DNA from: Polaribacter aestuariivivens | GTDB lineage: Bacteria > Bacteroidota > Bacteroidia > Flavobacteriales > Flavobacteriaceae | Assembly: GCF_005885675.1 (NCBI RefSeq) | Contig: NZ_VANR01000001.1 | Location: forward strand, 434,001-498,000 | Reading direction: 5' to 3' | Length of the DNA stretch: 64,000 bases | Shown: positions 17,820-28,800 of the stretch, in pieces | Layout: each line of letters starts with the position of its first letter | Numbering within the stretch: position 1 is the first letter of the stretch | Position numbers and translations under genes: made by a program | The notes under the pieces: generated by a model | What the model was told of the DNA's origin: nothing | Databases searched by the model: none | Seen by the model: the letters and a program-made list of their open reading frames with translations, nothing else

Positions 17820-19328
17820 ATGGCTTTTCAAATTATCAATTCTATAATTTCTTGGTTTTTAAAAAAACGAAAGCATCAAATAGAGTTGTTTTTAAAATAT
17901 CCTATTGATGTACAAAACGAGTTATTATTAGACCTTGTTAATACTTCAAAAAACACCGAAATTGGAAAGAAAAATGGTTTTGCATCTATAAAAAATTATC
18001 GAGATTTTGCAGAGAAAGTTCCAATTCAAAAATACGAAACTTTTGAACCTCTTATTGAACGATGTAGAATGGGAGAACAAAATATATTTTGGCCTTCTGA
18101 TATCAAGTGGTTTGCAAAGTCTAGTGGAACAACCAATGCCAAAAGTAAATTTATACCTGTTTCTGATGATGCTTTAGAATATTGTCATATGAAAGCTGGT
18201 AAAGACATGTTGTGTTGGTACATAAATAACAATCCAAAAACACAATTATTTACTGGAAAAGGCTTGCGTTTAGGAGGTAGTTCTGATGTTTATAGAGACA
18301 ATAATTCGTATTTCGGAGATTTATCGGCAATTATTATTGAAAACATGCCTTTTTGGGCAGATTTTAGTTCTGCTCCCAGTCAAGAAGTTGCTTTAATGGG
18401 AGAATGGGAAACTAAAATGGATGCCATTATTGATGAAACCATTCACGAAAACATTACCAGTTTAGCTGGTGTACCAAGTTGGATGTTGGTTTTATTGAAC
18501 AGAATTTTAGAGCGTACAGGAAAAGACAATATTTTAGAGGTTTGGCCTAATTTGGAAGTATATTTTCATGGAGGCGTAAATTTTAACCCTTATAGAGAGC
18601 AGTATAAAAAAATAATTCCGAAAGCAACTTTTAAATATTACGAAATTTACAATGCTTCTGAAGGATTTTTTGCCATACAAGACAGAAATCATTCCAAAGA
18701 ATTGTTATTAATGTTAGATTACGGAATTTTCTACGAGTTTATTCCTATGGAAAACTATGATGAAGAAAACTCTATTGCTATTCCACTTTCTGAGGTAAAA
18801 AAAGACGTAAATTATGCCATTGTAATAACTACAAATGGTGGTTTATGGCGATATTTAATTGGTGATACTGTAAAATTTACAAGTATAAATCCGTACAGAA
18901 TAAAAATTACGGGTCGTACAAAACATCATATTAATGTTTTTGGTGAAGAATTAATCATTGAAAATGCTGAAGAGGCTTTAAAATTAGCCTGTGAAAAAAC
19001 AGAAGCTACAATAAAGGACTATACAGTGGGTCCTATTTTTATGGATGGAAAAGAAAAAGGTGGACATGAATGGATTATAGAGTTTGAAAAATCACCGAAA
19101 AACGTTTCTTTTTTTACAGAAATGTTAGACAATGCTTTAAAAGCTATAAACTCTGATTACGAAGCAAAACGTTACCAAAACATGACTTTAACAGCTCCTA
19201 AAGTACATGTAGCTAATGAAGGTTTATTTTATAGTTGGTTAAAGAAAAAGGGGAAATTAGGTGGCCAACATAAAGTACCTCGTTTATCTAACTCCAGAGA
19301 ATTTATTGAAGAATTATTAGCTTTGTAA
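17820..19328 (+). CDS. GH3 auxin-responsive promoter family acyl-adenylating enzyme
   Basis: This 502-residue protein belongs to the GH3 family, best known from plants, whose members adenylate a carboxylic acid and join it to an amino acid. The ATP phosphate-binding motif KSSGTTNAKSKFIP lies near residue 100; YNASEGFFAIQD and the C-terminal hinge region around RIKITGRTKHHINVFGEE are typical of the adenylating fold. Bacterial homologues are frequent in Bacteroidota but their substrates are unknown. It is transcribed alone, divergent from DUF2797 and convergent with the next gene. Confidence 0.9.
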   Translation: MAFQIINSIISWFLKKRKHQIELFLKYPIDVQNELLLDLVNTSKNTEIGKKNGFASIKNYRDFAEKVPIQKYETFEPLIERCRMGEQNIFWPSDIKWFAKSSGTTNAKSKFIPVSDDALEYCHMKAGKDMLCWYINNNPKTQLFTGKGLRLGGSSDVYRDNNSYFGDLSAIIIENMPFWADFSSAPSQEVALMGEWETKMDAIIDETIHENITSLAGVPSWMLVLLNRILERTGKDNILEVWPNLEVYFHGGVNFNPYREQYKKIIPKATFKYYEIYNASEGFFAIQDRNHSKELLLMLDYGIFYEFIPMENYDEENSIAIPLSEVKKDVNYAIVITTNGGLWRYLIGDTVKFTSINPYRIKITGRTKHHINVFGEELIIENAEEALKLACEKTEATIKDYTVGPIFMDGKEKGGHEWIIEFEKSPKNVSFFTEMLDNALKAINSDYEAKRYQNMTLTAPKVHVANEGLFYSWLKKKGKLGGQHKVPRLSNSREFIEELLAL

Positions 19329-19333
19329 GTGTA

Positions 19334-21211
19334 TTATTTTATACAGTTTTCGCAATAAGTTGCTTTTAAATATTTGTTTTCTAATAATTGAAACGTAACT
19401 CCATTATTTAAAGAAGAATTGAACATTTTACAAAAACGCTCTTTATTCATTTCTATAGCATTTAACATAATTGTTCTATAATTTTTAGAACCAATTGCAT
19501 ATTCATCAAACAAGGTTAAATTTAAATAATAGTAAAGTAAATCTTCATCAACAGTAATGGTTTTCACTTTATCTTCTAACAATTCTGTAGCCTCATCTGT
19601 ATTTGCATAAAATGATAAAAATTGTGCTAAACTTAAATAATCGAAATTAGATAGGTAAAAGTTTTCGTAAGTATCAATTATAAAATCTACAGATTCGTCT
19701 TTTGCATCATACTTTCTTTCTCGCATATTTTTTTCGGCTTTTACAATGTGAAAGTTTACCAACATTCTATCAATTAAATTTTGGGTAATGCCATATGATT
19801 TTAAGGCTATAATTTCTTTTTTAAAATCATTCTCATTAATGTTTTGCCAGTTGTTTTTCCAAATGATAAATTTTACGACAATTAAATTGTATTTAATGTT
19901 TTTGTTTTTTGGGTCTAATGTTTCAACCTTTTTTAATTCATCAAAAGCTATTTTAGCATAACTTGCATTTAGAAGGTATTTAAAAATGCTGTTTTTATTT
20001 AAAATTGTTACAAATTTTAACTGCTTTGGTACATTTAACTTTTGCAATAAGTTTGGAGAACCTTCTGTTTTTAATTTCTCAAAAATCGAGTTTTGTACCA
20101 CTAAAGCCTCGTCAATATTTTCGTTTAACACAAAATTATTAAAAGTATCTACCAACTTTTCTTTAGACATATTTTTATATTTGTCTTTCTTTTCTAACTC
20201 TAAAATAACAACAGCTTTTCTGTGGTTTTTTAAATATGTTTCTAATTCTTTAGAAACATTGGCTACTACTTTCTGTTTGATTGTTTTTTTAGGTAATTCT
20301 TTAAATGATTTATAAGGTGTTTTAGAAATATCATTTAAAAATTCTACCCAATTTTCAGAAGTAGTAATTTCTGTTACAATACTTGGTTTTTGAAATGTTT
20401 GTAATGATTTTACAATACTGTTTGCACGTTTTTCTTGCAATTCTATATTTCTTTCTAAGCTACCCTCAATAGATGAATATGCTTTAATATTTATTGTTTT
20501 TATAGTAAAATCGGTTAATTTTAAACTGTCATACAAAGGTTTAATATCTTCGGAAGAGTATTCAGTTTTATTTTTTTCAAACGGAATTACAAACTTTAAA
20601 GTTTTATATTTTGTGATATATTTATCTGAAGTACTTATTTTTTTATCTTTATATGTAAGTGAGTCTAAGTAAACACCCATGTCCAACAAATCCCAAGGAT
20701 AAGATTCTAAGTTATAAATTCTTTGATATCTACAAAGTGTTTTATTGCTCAAAAAAAGAATATTAAACTCTAATTCTTCTTTTTCTAATTCCTTTGGAAT
20801 TGTACCCACGTATGATATAAAATTGTTAGAGCTTGAAGATTTTTTAAAACCTCTCATTAGTTGTTGAGCAAAAACTGGCTTTAACAAAGTTCCTTTAATT
20901 TGTGATTGTAAAGTTTCTTTATCACAATCGTAAATTGATTTTGAAACTACGTCAATAGCAATACCATCACCTGATTTTTTAAAAATATTTGAGAACCATT
21001 TTTTATCATTGGTGCTAAAAAATAGTTTATTATCCTCTTTTACAATACTAAATCGTACTTCTTTCGGTTTTTGCTGAAATGCTTTTGAGAAATAACCACA
21101 TGCTTGATTTCTTTCCGGGTTTGAGGTAGGAATCTTAAAATTATTTTGCGAAAAAAGAAAATTAGAAACTAATAAAGTTGTTAAAAATAGCAATTTAGAG
21201 GTAGGCTTCAT
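19334..21211 (-). CDS. Secreted protein with an internal OmpA-like region
   Basis: The 625-residue product has a signal peptide (FLFSQ near residue 21). Residues about 207-270 resemble an OmpA-type peptidoglycan-binding fold: FVIPFEKNKTEYSSEDIKPL matches the beta strand and first helix, and AYSSIEGSLERNIELQEKRA matches the second strand and the N-x-x-L-(S/Q)-x-x-R-A helix. The remainder, rich in Lys and predicted helices and possibly TPR-like, is not recognised. The chain ends with a CENC pair. It is likely periplasmic or outer-membrane associated. It starts 57 bases after the polyprenyl synthase reading direction and stands alone. Confidence 0.6.
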   Translation of the reverse strand: MKPTSKLLFLTTLLVSNFLFSQNNFKIPTSNPERNQACGYFSKAFQQKPKEVRFSIVKEDNKLFFSTNDKKWFSNIFKKSGDGIAIDVVSKSIYDCDKETLQSQIKGTLLKPVFAQQLMRGFKKSSSSNNFISYVGTIPKELEKEELEFNILFLSNKTLCRYQRIYNLESYPWDLLDMGVYLDSLTYKDKKISTSDKYITKYKTLKFVIPFEKNKTEYSSEDIKPLYDSLKLTDFTIKTINIKAYSSIEGSLERNIELQEKRANSIVKSLQTFQKPSIVTEITTSENWVEFLNDISKTPYKSFKELPKKTIKQKVVANVSKELETYLKNHRKAVVILELEKKDKYKNMSKEKLVDTFNNFVLNENIDEALVVQNSIFEKLKTEGSPNLLQKLNVPKQLKFVTILNKNSIFKYLLNASYAKIAFDELKKVETLDPKNKNIKYNLIVVKFIIWKNNWQNINENDFKKEIIALKSYGITQNLIDRMLVNFHIVKAEKNMRERKYDAKDESVDFIIDTYENFYLSNFDYLSLAQFLSFYANTDEATELLEDKVKTITVDEDLLYYYLNLTLFDEYAIGSKNYRTIMLNAIEMNKERFCKMFNSSLNNGVTFQLLENKYLKATYCENCIK

Positions 21212-21236
21212 TTGTTTTTTAAATTTAAAATAAAAC

Positions 21237-21244
21237 CAAAAGTA
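21237..21244 (-). promoter_or_regulatory. Candidate -7 promoter element for the OmpA-like gene
   Basis: Reverse strand TACTTTTG matches TAnnTTTG and lies 25 bases before the ATG at 21211, the same distance as at other promoters in this window. No clear TTG box was found. Confidence 0.3.
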
Positions 21245-21267
21245 GAAAAATTGAAGTTGTAAAAAAA

Positions 21268-22245
21268 TTAAATTTTACGAGCTACCACATATTCAATCAT
21301 GGAAACCAAAGATTTTTTATAGGCAGATTCTGGATAGTTTTCTAAAATATTTAATGCTTTATTTTTGTAATCGTTCATTTTGGTTGTGGTGTACTCTATA
21401 CCTCCATTTTGTTTTACAAAACTAATAACCTCTTTTACCCTATTTTTATCTTTATTATGCTTCTTTATTGAATTTATTAACCAAGCTTTTTCTTTTTTAG
21501 AGCAGGTATTTAAAGTATGAATTAAAGGCAATGTCATTTTTTGTTCTTTAATATCAATTCCTGTTGGTTTGCCAATTTTCTCATCAGTATAATCAAATAA
21601 ATCATCTTTAATTTGAAAAGCAATACCAATATATTCACCAAATTTTCTCATTTGTTGCACTGTATCTTGATTTGCTCCTACAGATGCTGCTCCAATTCCG
21701 CAACAAGCAGCAATTAAAGTGGCTGTTTTTTTTCTGATAATATCAAAATAAACAGCTTCTGTAATATCTAATTTTCTGGCTTTTTCTATTTGTAATAATT
21801 CGCCTTCGCTCATTTCACGAACAGCAATAGAAATTAATTTTAGTAAATCAAAATCTTCATTATCAATAGACAATAATAATCCTTTAGACAACATAAAATC
21901 ACCAACTAAAACAGCAATTTTATTTTTCCAAAGTGCGTTGATTGAGAAAAAACCTCTACGTCTGTTACTATCATCTACCACATCATCATGAACCAGTGTT
22001 GCTGTATGAATTAATTCTACCACAGAAGCACCTCTGTAAGTTCTTTCATCAAAACCACCATTTGAAACCATTTTCGCTACCAAAAAAACAAACATTGGTC
22101 GCATTTGTTTTCCTTTTCTTCGAACAATATAATATGTAATCCTATTTAAAAGTGGTACTTTAGAAAGCATGGACGCTTTGAATTTTTCTTCAAAGAGCTC
22201 CATTTCATTTTTAATGGGAAGTTTTATGAATTCTACAGGTTTCAT
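21268..22245 (-). CDS. Polyprenyl synthetase (octaprenyl diphosphate synthase-like)
   Basis: The 325-residue protein is a trans-prenyltransferase. The first aspartate-rich motif DDVVDD (87-92) is followed by NRRRG, and the second is IKDDLFDYTD near 210, followed by GKPTGIDIKEQKMTLPLIH. These Asp residues bind the Mg-diphosphates of the allylic substrate and IPP. Length and motifs fit long-chain enzymes that make the menaquinone side chain. The IPP would come from the mevalonate pathway, of which two genes lie at 35247-37987. The rlmN gene lies 70 bases upstream in the same direction. Confidence 0.9.
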   Translation of the reverse strand: MKPVEFIKLPIKNEMELFEEKFKASMLSKVPLLNRITYYIVRRKGKQMRPMFVFLVAKMVSNGGFDERTYRGASVVELIHTATLVHDDVVDDSNRRRGFFSINALWKNKIAVLVGDFMLSKGLLLSIDNEDFDLLKLISIAVREMSEGELLQIEKARKLDITEAVYFDIIRKKTATLIAACCGIGAASVGANQDTVQQMRKFGEYIGIAFQIKDDLFDYTDEKIGKPTGIDIKEQKMTLPLIHTLNTCSKKEKAWLINSIKKHNKDKNRVKEVISFVKQNGGIEYTTTKMNDYKNKALNILENYPESAYKKSLVSMIEYVVARKI

Positions 22246-22315
22246 TCTTTACAAAATTACGAAATATTCGTAGTAAGGCCTCATTTGGTTTTGGAAACCT
22301 ACAGTTATTTTAAAA

Positions 22316-23353
22316 TTAAGCTTTATTTGCCAATTGTCCGCAAGCTGCATCAATATCTTTTCCTCTTGAACGTCTTACATTAACAGTAATGTCATGCATT
22401 TCTAAATTAGAAATATAATTATTGATTGCTGCTGAACTTGCTTGTTGAAATTCACCATCGTCAATAGGATTGTATTCTATTAAATTTACTTTACATGGCA
22501 CGTATTTACAAAATTCTATAAGTGCTTTTATGTCTTCTTTTCGATCATTAATTCCGTCCCAAACAACATATTCATACGTTATGGTACGTTGTGTTTTTTG
22601 ATACCAATACTCTAGAGATTCTTTTAAATCTTTTAGTGGAAATGTAGTGTTAAAAGGCATTATAGATGTTCTAACCTCATCTATTGCTGAATGTAAAGAA
22701 ACTGCTAAGTTAAATTTCACAGCTTCATCTGCCATCATTTTAATCATTTTTGGCACTCCTGAAGTGGAAACTGTTATTCGTTTAGATGACATTCCTAAAC
22801 CTTCAGGTGATGTAATCATTTCTATAGATTTCAGCACGTTTTTATAGTTCATTAATGGTTCTCCCATTCCCATAAAAACAATATTTGTAAGCTTACGATT
22901 ATGATATAATCTGCTTTGTTTATCAATAACTACTACTTGATCGTAAATTTCATCTGGATTTAAATTACGCATTCTTTTTAATCTTGAAGTTGCGCAAAAC
23001 AAACAATCTAAACTACAACCAACTTGACTAGAAACACACGCTGTAGTTCTTTTTTCTGTAGGAATTAAAACAGATTCAACAACCAAACCATCATGTAATT
23101 TTATTCCGTTTTTTATTGTTCCATCACTACTTTTTTGCATAGAATCTACCTTGATATGATTAATAACAAAGTTGTTCTCTAACATTTCTCTGGTTTGTTT
23201 AGAAATGTTAGTCATTTCTTCAAAAGTGTGCAAAGATTTACTCCAAAGCCATTCGTATACTTGATTTCCACGAAATGCTTTATCGCCATTTTCAACAAAA
23301 AAATTTCTTAATTGTTCTTTTGTTAGGGCTCTTATGTCTTTCTTTTTACTCAA
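22316..23353 (-). CDS. rlmN: 23S rRNA (adenine(2503)-C(2))-methyltransferase RlmN
   Basis: The 345-residue radical SAM enzyme has CxxxCxxC at C113, C117, C120 (GCSLDCLFC) for its 4Fe-4S cluster. It also has the two extra Cys residues needed for the RlmN/Cfr mechanism, one at about 106 (TTACVSSQ) and one near the C-terminus (DIDAACGQL). GMGEPLMN and RRSRGKDI are also diagnostic. It methylates A2503 of 23S rRNA and A37 of some tRNAs, which helps translational accuracy. It lies downstream of queA, separated from it by a likely terminator. Confidence 0.95.
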   Translation of the reverse strand: MSKKKDIRALTKEQLRNFFVENGDKAFRGNQVYEWLWSKSLHTFEEMTNISKQTREMLENNFVINHIKVDSMQKSSDGTIKNGIKLHDGLVVESVLIPTEKRTTACVSSQVGCSLDCLFCATSRLKRMRNLNPDEIYDQVVVIDKQSRLYHNRKLTNIVFMGMGEPLMNYKNVLKSIEMITSPEGLGMSSKRITVSTSGVPKMIKMMADEAVKFNLAVSLHSAIDEVRTSIMPFNTTFPLKDLKESLEYWYQKTQRTITYEYVVWDGINDRKEDIKALIEFCKYVPCKVNLIEYNPIDDGEFQQASSAAINNYISNLEMHDITVNVRRSRGKDIDAACGQLANKA

Positions 23354-23412
23354 AACTGAATGATTAAAAAATTAAATGATTAAACTGAAACTTATAGCAA
23401 AAATATGCATAA

Positions 23413-23443
23413 AAAAACTGGTGCTTAAATAAGTACCAGTTTT
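23413..23443 (-). terminator. Rho-independent terminator after queA
   Basis: On the reverse strand the stem AAAACTGGTACTT pairs with AAGCACCAGTTTT across a 4-base loop and is followed by a T run. It lies 30 bases after the queA stop. Confidence 0.75.
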
Positions 23444-23472
23444 AATATTATGAATGTTTAAATTCTTAAAAA

Positions 23473-24522
23473 TTATATAATTAACATAGCATCACCGTAA
23501 GTAGAAAATTTATAACCTTCTTTAACAGCTACTTTGTATGCTTCCATTATAAAATCATATCCACCAAAGGCTGCTGCTTGCATTAGTAAGGTAGATTTTG
23601 GTGTATGAAAGTTTGTTATCATAGCATTCGCGATGCTAAAATCATAAGGTGGAAAAATAAATTTGTTAGTCCAACCTTCGAAAGCTTTTAATTCTTGATT
23701 TGAAGAAACAGATGATTCTACAGTTCTCATAACTGTGGTTCCTACTGCACAAACTCTTCTTTTTTCAGTTTTTGCTTTATTAATGATATTTGCAGAAGCT
23801 TCTGGAATAATGATTTGTTCAGAATCCATTTTATGTTTTGATAAATCTTCCACTTCTACCGAACTAAAAGTACCTAAACCAACATGCAAAGTCATTTCAG
23901 CAAAATCTACTCCTTTAATTTCTAAACGTTTTAATAAGTGTTTAGAAAAGTGTAAACCTGCTGTTGGAGCAGCTACAGCACCTTCATGTTTTGCGAAAAT
24001 TGTTTGATAACGCTCTTCATCTGAAGCCTCTACTTCTCTCTCAATTTCTTTTGGCAATGGAGTTTCACCTAGCTCTAGTAATTTAGCTCTAAACTCTTCA
24101 TAAGAACCATCAAATAAAAAACGTAAAGTTCTTCCTCTTGAAGTTGTATTATCTATAACCTCTGCTACCAAACTATCGTCATCACCAAAAAACAATTTGT
24201 TTCCAATTCTAATTTTTCTTGCAGGATCTACTAAAACATCCCACAATCTGTTTTCCGAATTTAGTTCTCTTAATAAAAAAACCTCAATTCTAGCACCTGT
24301 TTTTTCTTTGTTACCATACATTCTGGCAGGAAAAACCTTGGTGTTATTCAACATCATAACGTCTCCTTCATCAAAGTAATTTATAACGTCTTTAAACATT
24401 TTATGCTCAATAGTTCCTTCTTTTCTATTCAAAACCATTAAACGAGATTCATCTCTATGTTCTGCTGGATATTTTGCTAATAGTTCTTCTGGTAACTCAA
24501 ATTCAAAGTGTGATAATTTCAT
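23473..24522 (-). CDS. queA: tRNA preQ1(34) S-adenosylmethionine ribosyltransferase-isomerase QueA
   Basis: The 349-residue protein matches QueA along its length: N-terminal [30 protein letters not shown], the central APTAGLHFS, then [11 protein letters not shown] and [16 protein letters not shown]. QueA transfers the ribosyl group of SAM to preQ1 in the wobble position of tRNAs for Asp, Asn, His and Tyr, making epoxyqueuosine. It is transcribed from its own predicted promoter and ends at a terminator. Confidence 0.97.
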   Translation of the reverse strand: MKLSHFEFELPEELLAKYPAEHRDESRLMVLNRKEGTIEHKMFKDVINYFDEGDVMMLNNTKVFPARMYGNKEKTGARIEVFLLRELNSENRLWDVLVDPARKIRIGNKLFFGDDDSLVAEVIDNTTSRGRTLRFLFDGSYEEFRAKLLELGETPLPKEIEREVEASDEERYQTIFAKHEGAVAAPTAGLHFSKHLLKRLEIKGVDFAEMTLHVGLGTFSSVEVEDLSKHKMDSEQIIIPEASANIINKAKTEKRRVCAVGTTVMRTVESSVSSNQELKAFEGWTNKFIFPPYDFSIANAMITNFHTPKSTLLMQAAAFGGYDFIMEAYKVAVKEGYKFSTYGDAMLII

Positions 24523-24546
24523 ATGTATATTTTGCTATAAAGATTG

Positions 24547-24578
24547 CAAATATACGATATGCGAATAGGCGTTGTCAA
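24547..24578 (-). promoter_or_regulatory. queA promoter, Bacteroidota type
   Basis: Reverse strand TTG (24578-24576), 21 bases, then TATATTTG (24554-24547), 24 bases before the queA ATG. Both boxes and spacing fit the flavobacterial consensus TTG-N17-23-TAnnTTTG. Confidence 0.6.
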
Positions 24579-24595
24579 GTGTTTGACTGTTTAAT

Positions 24596-25825
24596 TTACA
24601 GTTCTTTAATTATAATTCCAATTTGTTGCATGTCATTCCAAAAATTTTGAAAAGATTTTGTTACTACTTCAGCATTTAATATTTTTATTGGAACTCTTAA
24701 CGCCAAAGGAGCAAAAGCCATTGCCATTCTATGATCATTATAGGTTTTTATAGCAATATTCTGGTTTATTATTGATGATTTTTCCAAATGCAAACTCTCA
24801 TTAGTTACAGCAATCGAAGCTCCTAATTTGGTTAATTCTTCTTTTAAAGCTTCTAACCTATCTGTTTCTTTTATTTTTAACGTGTGCAAGCCAGTTAAAT
24901 TACAAGCAATTCCTTCAGAAAAACAAGCTACTGCAATAGTTTGAGCGATATCTGGAGCATTTCTTAAATCAATCTCTAAATTTTCTTTATTGGTTACTTT
25001 TTCTTTTTTAAGAATGATAAAATTATCTCCAAAAGTTGTTGAAACCCCAAAGTGCTGATAAATATCTGCTAAACAAGAATCACCTTGTAAGCTTTCTTTT
25101 TTGTAGGCTGATAGTTTTATAGTAGAACCAATTTCTGCAGATGCAATAATCGAATAAAAATAACTTGCAGAAGACCAATCGCTTTCCACAACAACTGTTT
25201 GTTTTTCAATTTCTTTTTTCGGAAGTACATTTATAATATTCCCTTCAAAATTGGCATCAATATTTAATTGATGCAACAAACTCAATGTCATATTTATATA
25301 TGGAATTGAAGTAATTTCACCTACCAATTCTATGGTTAATCCGTTTTCTAATTTTGAAGCAATTAATAATAATGAAGAAATATATTGGCTACTTACATTT
25401 CCATTTATTTGCACTTTATTTGTAGTTAATTTTCTTCCTTTGATTCGAATTGGTGGATACCCAACTTTATCTTCGTAAGAAATAACTGCGCCTAAATCTT
25501 TTAAGGCGTTTACCAAAATTTCAATCGGTCTGTTTTGCATTCTTTCGGAACCTGTTAGCACAGTTTCTCTACCTTCTTTTACCGCAAAATAAGAAGTTAA
25601 AAAACGCATTGCTGTTCCTGCATGCCCAATATCTACAATTTCTTTATCGGTTGATAACGCGTGTTGCATATGAATAGAATCGTCTGAATCTGACAAGTTA
25701 TCTATTGAAATTTCAGGAAACAAGTTTTGTAAAATCAGCAATCTGTTAGATTCACTTTTAGAACCAGAAATTGTTATTTCTTCCTTTATTTTTTTATCCT
25801 TTAAAACATTTAACAATATGTCCAT
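24596..25825 (-). CDS. aroA: 3-phosphoshikimate 1-carboxyvinyltransferase (EPSP synthase)
   Basis: The 409-residue protein has the EPSP synthase motifs: SGSKSESNRLLIL near the start (Lys and Ser/Arg that bind shikimate-3-phosphate), GHAGTAMRFLT, NGNVSSQYISSLL, PDIAQTIAV, KETDRLEA and DHRMAMAFAPLAL at the end. It joins PEP to shikimate-3-phosphate in aromatic amino acid synthesis. It diverges from the BNR-propeller gene, with only 56 bases between starts, and lies 73 bases upstream of queA. Confidence 0.95.
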   Translation of the reverse strand: MDILLNVLKDKKIKEEITISGSKSESNRLLILQNLFPEISIDNLSDSDDSIHMQHALSTDKEIVDIGHAGTAMRFLTSYFAVKEGRETVLTGSERMQNRPIEILVNALKDLGAVISYEDKVGYPPIRIKGRKLTTNKVQINGNVSSQYISSLLLIASKLENGLTIELVGEITSIPYINMTLSLLHQLNIDANFEGNIINVLPKKEIEKQTVVVESDWSSASYFYSIIASAEIGSTIKLSAYKKESLQGDSCLADIYQHFGVSTTFGDNFIILKKEKVTNKENLEIDLRNAPDIAQTIAVACFSEGIACNLTGLHTLKIKETDRLEALKEELTKLGASIAVTNESLHLEKSSIINQNIAIKTYNDHRMAMAFAPLALRVPIKILNAEVVTKSFQNFWNDMQQIGIIIKEL

Positions 25826-25881
25826 TCTAAAACTTGATTTTAATTCTTATTTTTAAACCTCAAAACTACAACTTACCCAAC

Positions 25882-28800
25882 ATGAAAAAATTTATTTTTC
25901 TGGCAATTTGCATGATTTTTTCTGCAAACGCCAAAGTTAATGCACAAAAAAATGCTAACAAAGTTTCTAACGAATATTTTAGCGCAGTAGAATGGCGAAA
26001 TATTGGTCCTTTTAGAGGAGGAAGAAGTGCTGCTGTTACTGGAGTTTCAAACAAAGCGAACCTTTTTTACATGGGCGCAACTGGAGGTGGTGTTTGGAAA
26101 ACTACAGATGCTGGTAACACTTGGCAAAATATTTCTGACGGATTTTTTGGAGGTTCAGTTGGTTCTGTAGCCGTTTCTGAATCGGATAATAATGTAATTT
26201 ATGTTGGAATGGGAGAAAAAACCGTTCGTGGAAATGTTTCTTCTGGAGATGGAATTTGGAAATCGGAAAATGCAGGAAAAACTTGGAAACATATAGGTTT
26301 AAAAAATTCACGCCACATTCCAAGAATGAGAATTCATCCTAAAAACCCAGATATTGTTTTTGCAGGAGTTATGGGAGATTTATACAAACCAACGCAAGAA
26401 AGAGGTGTTTACAAATCTATTGATGGTGGAGAAAACTGGAAAAAAGTGTTGTTTTCTGATGAAAATTCTGGAGTTGTAGATTTAATAATTGATCCAAATA
26501 ACCCAAGAATTTTATACGCTACAACTTGGGATGTTCGCAGAACTCCTTATAGTTTATCTTCTGGCGGAAAAGGTTCTGCTATGTTTAAAAGTACAGATGA
26601 AGGAGAAACTTGGACCAACATTTCTGCAAATAAAGGTTTACCAAAAGGTATTTGGGGAATTTCTGGGGTAACTGTTTCACCAGTAAATTCTGATATTGTT
26701 TGGGCCTTAATTGAAAATGAAAAAGGTGGTGTATACAAATCTACAGATGCTGGAAAAACTTGGCATTTGATAAATTCTGAAAGAAAATTACGTCAAAGAG
26801 CTTGGTATTATACACGTTTATATGCAGATACACAAGATGAAGATATTTTATATGTGCTGAATGTTCGTTACCACAAATCTACAGATGGTGGAAAAACATA
26901 TTCTACTTACAATGCACCTCATGGAGATCATCACGATTTATGGATTGCTCCAGAAGACAACCAAAGAATGATAATTGGAGATGATGGAGGAGCACAAATT
27001 TCTTTTGATGCTGGTGAAAATTGGAGTACGTATATGAATCAGCCAACTTCGCAATTTTACAGAGTAACTACAGATAATCATTTTCCATACAGAATTTTAG
27101 CTGCACAACAAGACAATTCAACCGTTAGAATTGCTCATAGAACAGATGGTGGTTTTATTACAGAATCTGATTGGGAATCTACTGCAGGTGGAGAAAGTGC
27201 ACACATTGCTGTAGATCCTTTAGATGATGATATTGTTTATGGAGGAAGTTATGGTGGTTTGTTAACCAGAAAAAACCATAAAACAGGAGAAACTAGAGCT
27301 ATAAACGTTTGGCCAGATGATCCCATGGGTCATGGAGCTGAAGATTTTAAATATCGTTTTCAATGGAACTTTCCAATTTTCTTTTCGCCAAATAATAAAA
27401 AACGTTTGTATGCAGCTTCTAATCATTTGCACGTAACAGAAAATGAAGGACAATCTTGGAAATTAATTAGTCCAGATTTAACAAGAAACGACCCAGAAAC
27501 TTTAAAATCTTCTGGTGGTCCAATTACACAAGATAATACTGGTGTAGAATATTATGGAACTATTTTCGCTGCTACAGAATCGCCTTACGAACCTGGTTTA
27601 ATTTGGACGGGTTCAGATGATGGTTTAGTGCATGTTTCTAAAAATAATGGCGATTCTTGGGACAATGTAACTCCAAAGAAAATGCCAGAATGGATGATGA
27701 TTAACTGCATTGAAGTAGATCCGTTTACAAAAGGTGGTGCTTATATTGCAGGAACAAAATACAAATCTGGAGATTACAAACCTTACATCTACAAAACAGA
27801 AAATTACGGAAAGTCTTGGAAATTAATTGTAGATGGAATTGGAAACGAAGATTTTACAAGAGCTTTAAGAGCAGACCCAAAACGTAAAGGCTTGTTATAT
27901 GCTGGAACAGAAAAAGGTATGTATATTTCGTTTAATGATGGAAAAAATTGGGAAACTTTTCAGCAAAATTTACCTATTGTACCTATTACAGATTTAGCCA
28001 TTAAAAACGATAATTTAATTGCTGCAACACAAGGTCGTTCACTTTGGATTATTGATGATTTAACACCAATTCATCAGCTAACAAAAGCAACAGAAAAAGA
28101 TGTTTTCTTATACAAACCAAAAGATGCTTATAATATGAGTGGTGGTCGTGGAAGAACTTCGAGAACTGCTGGTACAAATCATCCTGGAGGTGTTGCTGTA
28201 AATTATTTTATCAAAGAAAAAGAAGAAAAAGAGGTTGTTTCTTTATCTTTTTATGATGCAAACGATAATCTTATTAAAAAATATTCTACGAAACCAGATA
28301 AAGAAAAGAAAGAAGAAACTTTAAAAGTAAAAGACGGAAATAATATTTTCTATTGGAACATGATGTATCCTGGAGCCGAATCTGTAAAAGGAATGATTCT
28401 TTGGTGGGCTTCTTTAAGTGGACCAATGGCTTTGCCAGGGAATTACAAGGTAGAATTGGCTGTGAATGATAAAAAAATGACTCAGAATTTTAATATTTTG
28501 AGAAATCCAACTTCGGAAGCTACAGAAAGTGATATGAAAGCTCAGTTTGATTTTATTAACGACATCAATACAAAAATGACAGAGATTCATAAAGCATTAA
28601 AAAACGTAAAGAAAGTTAGAAGTCAAGTTGGGTTGTTAAAAAAAGCTATCAAAGACAAAGAAAAACACAAAGCGTTGTTAGAATATGCTGATACTTTGGT
28701 AAAAGACATGACCAAAATTGAAGAAACGTTGTATCAAACAAAATCTAAAAGTGGGCAAGATCCTTTAAATTACCCTATTCGTTTAAATAATAAATTGGCA

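Noticed and set aside
25834..25881. Upstream extension of the BNR-propeller protein
   Set aside because: It adds 16 residues before a perfect signal peptide and has no matching start context.
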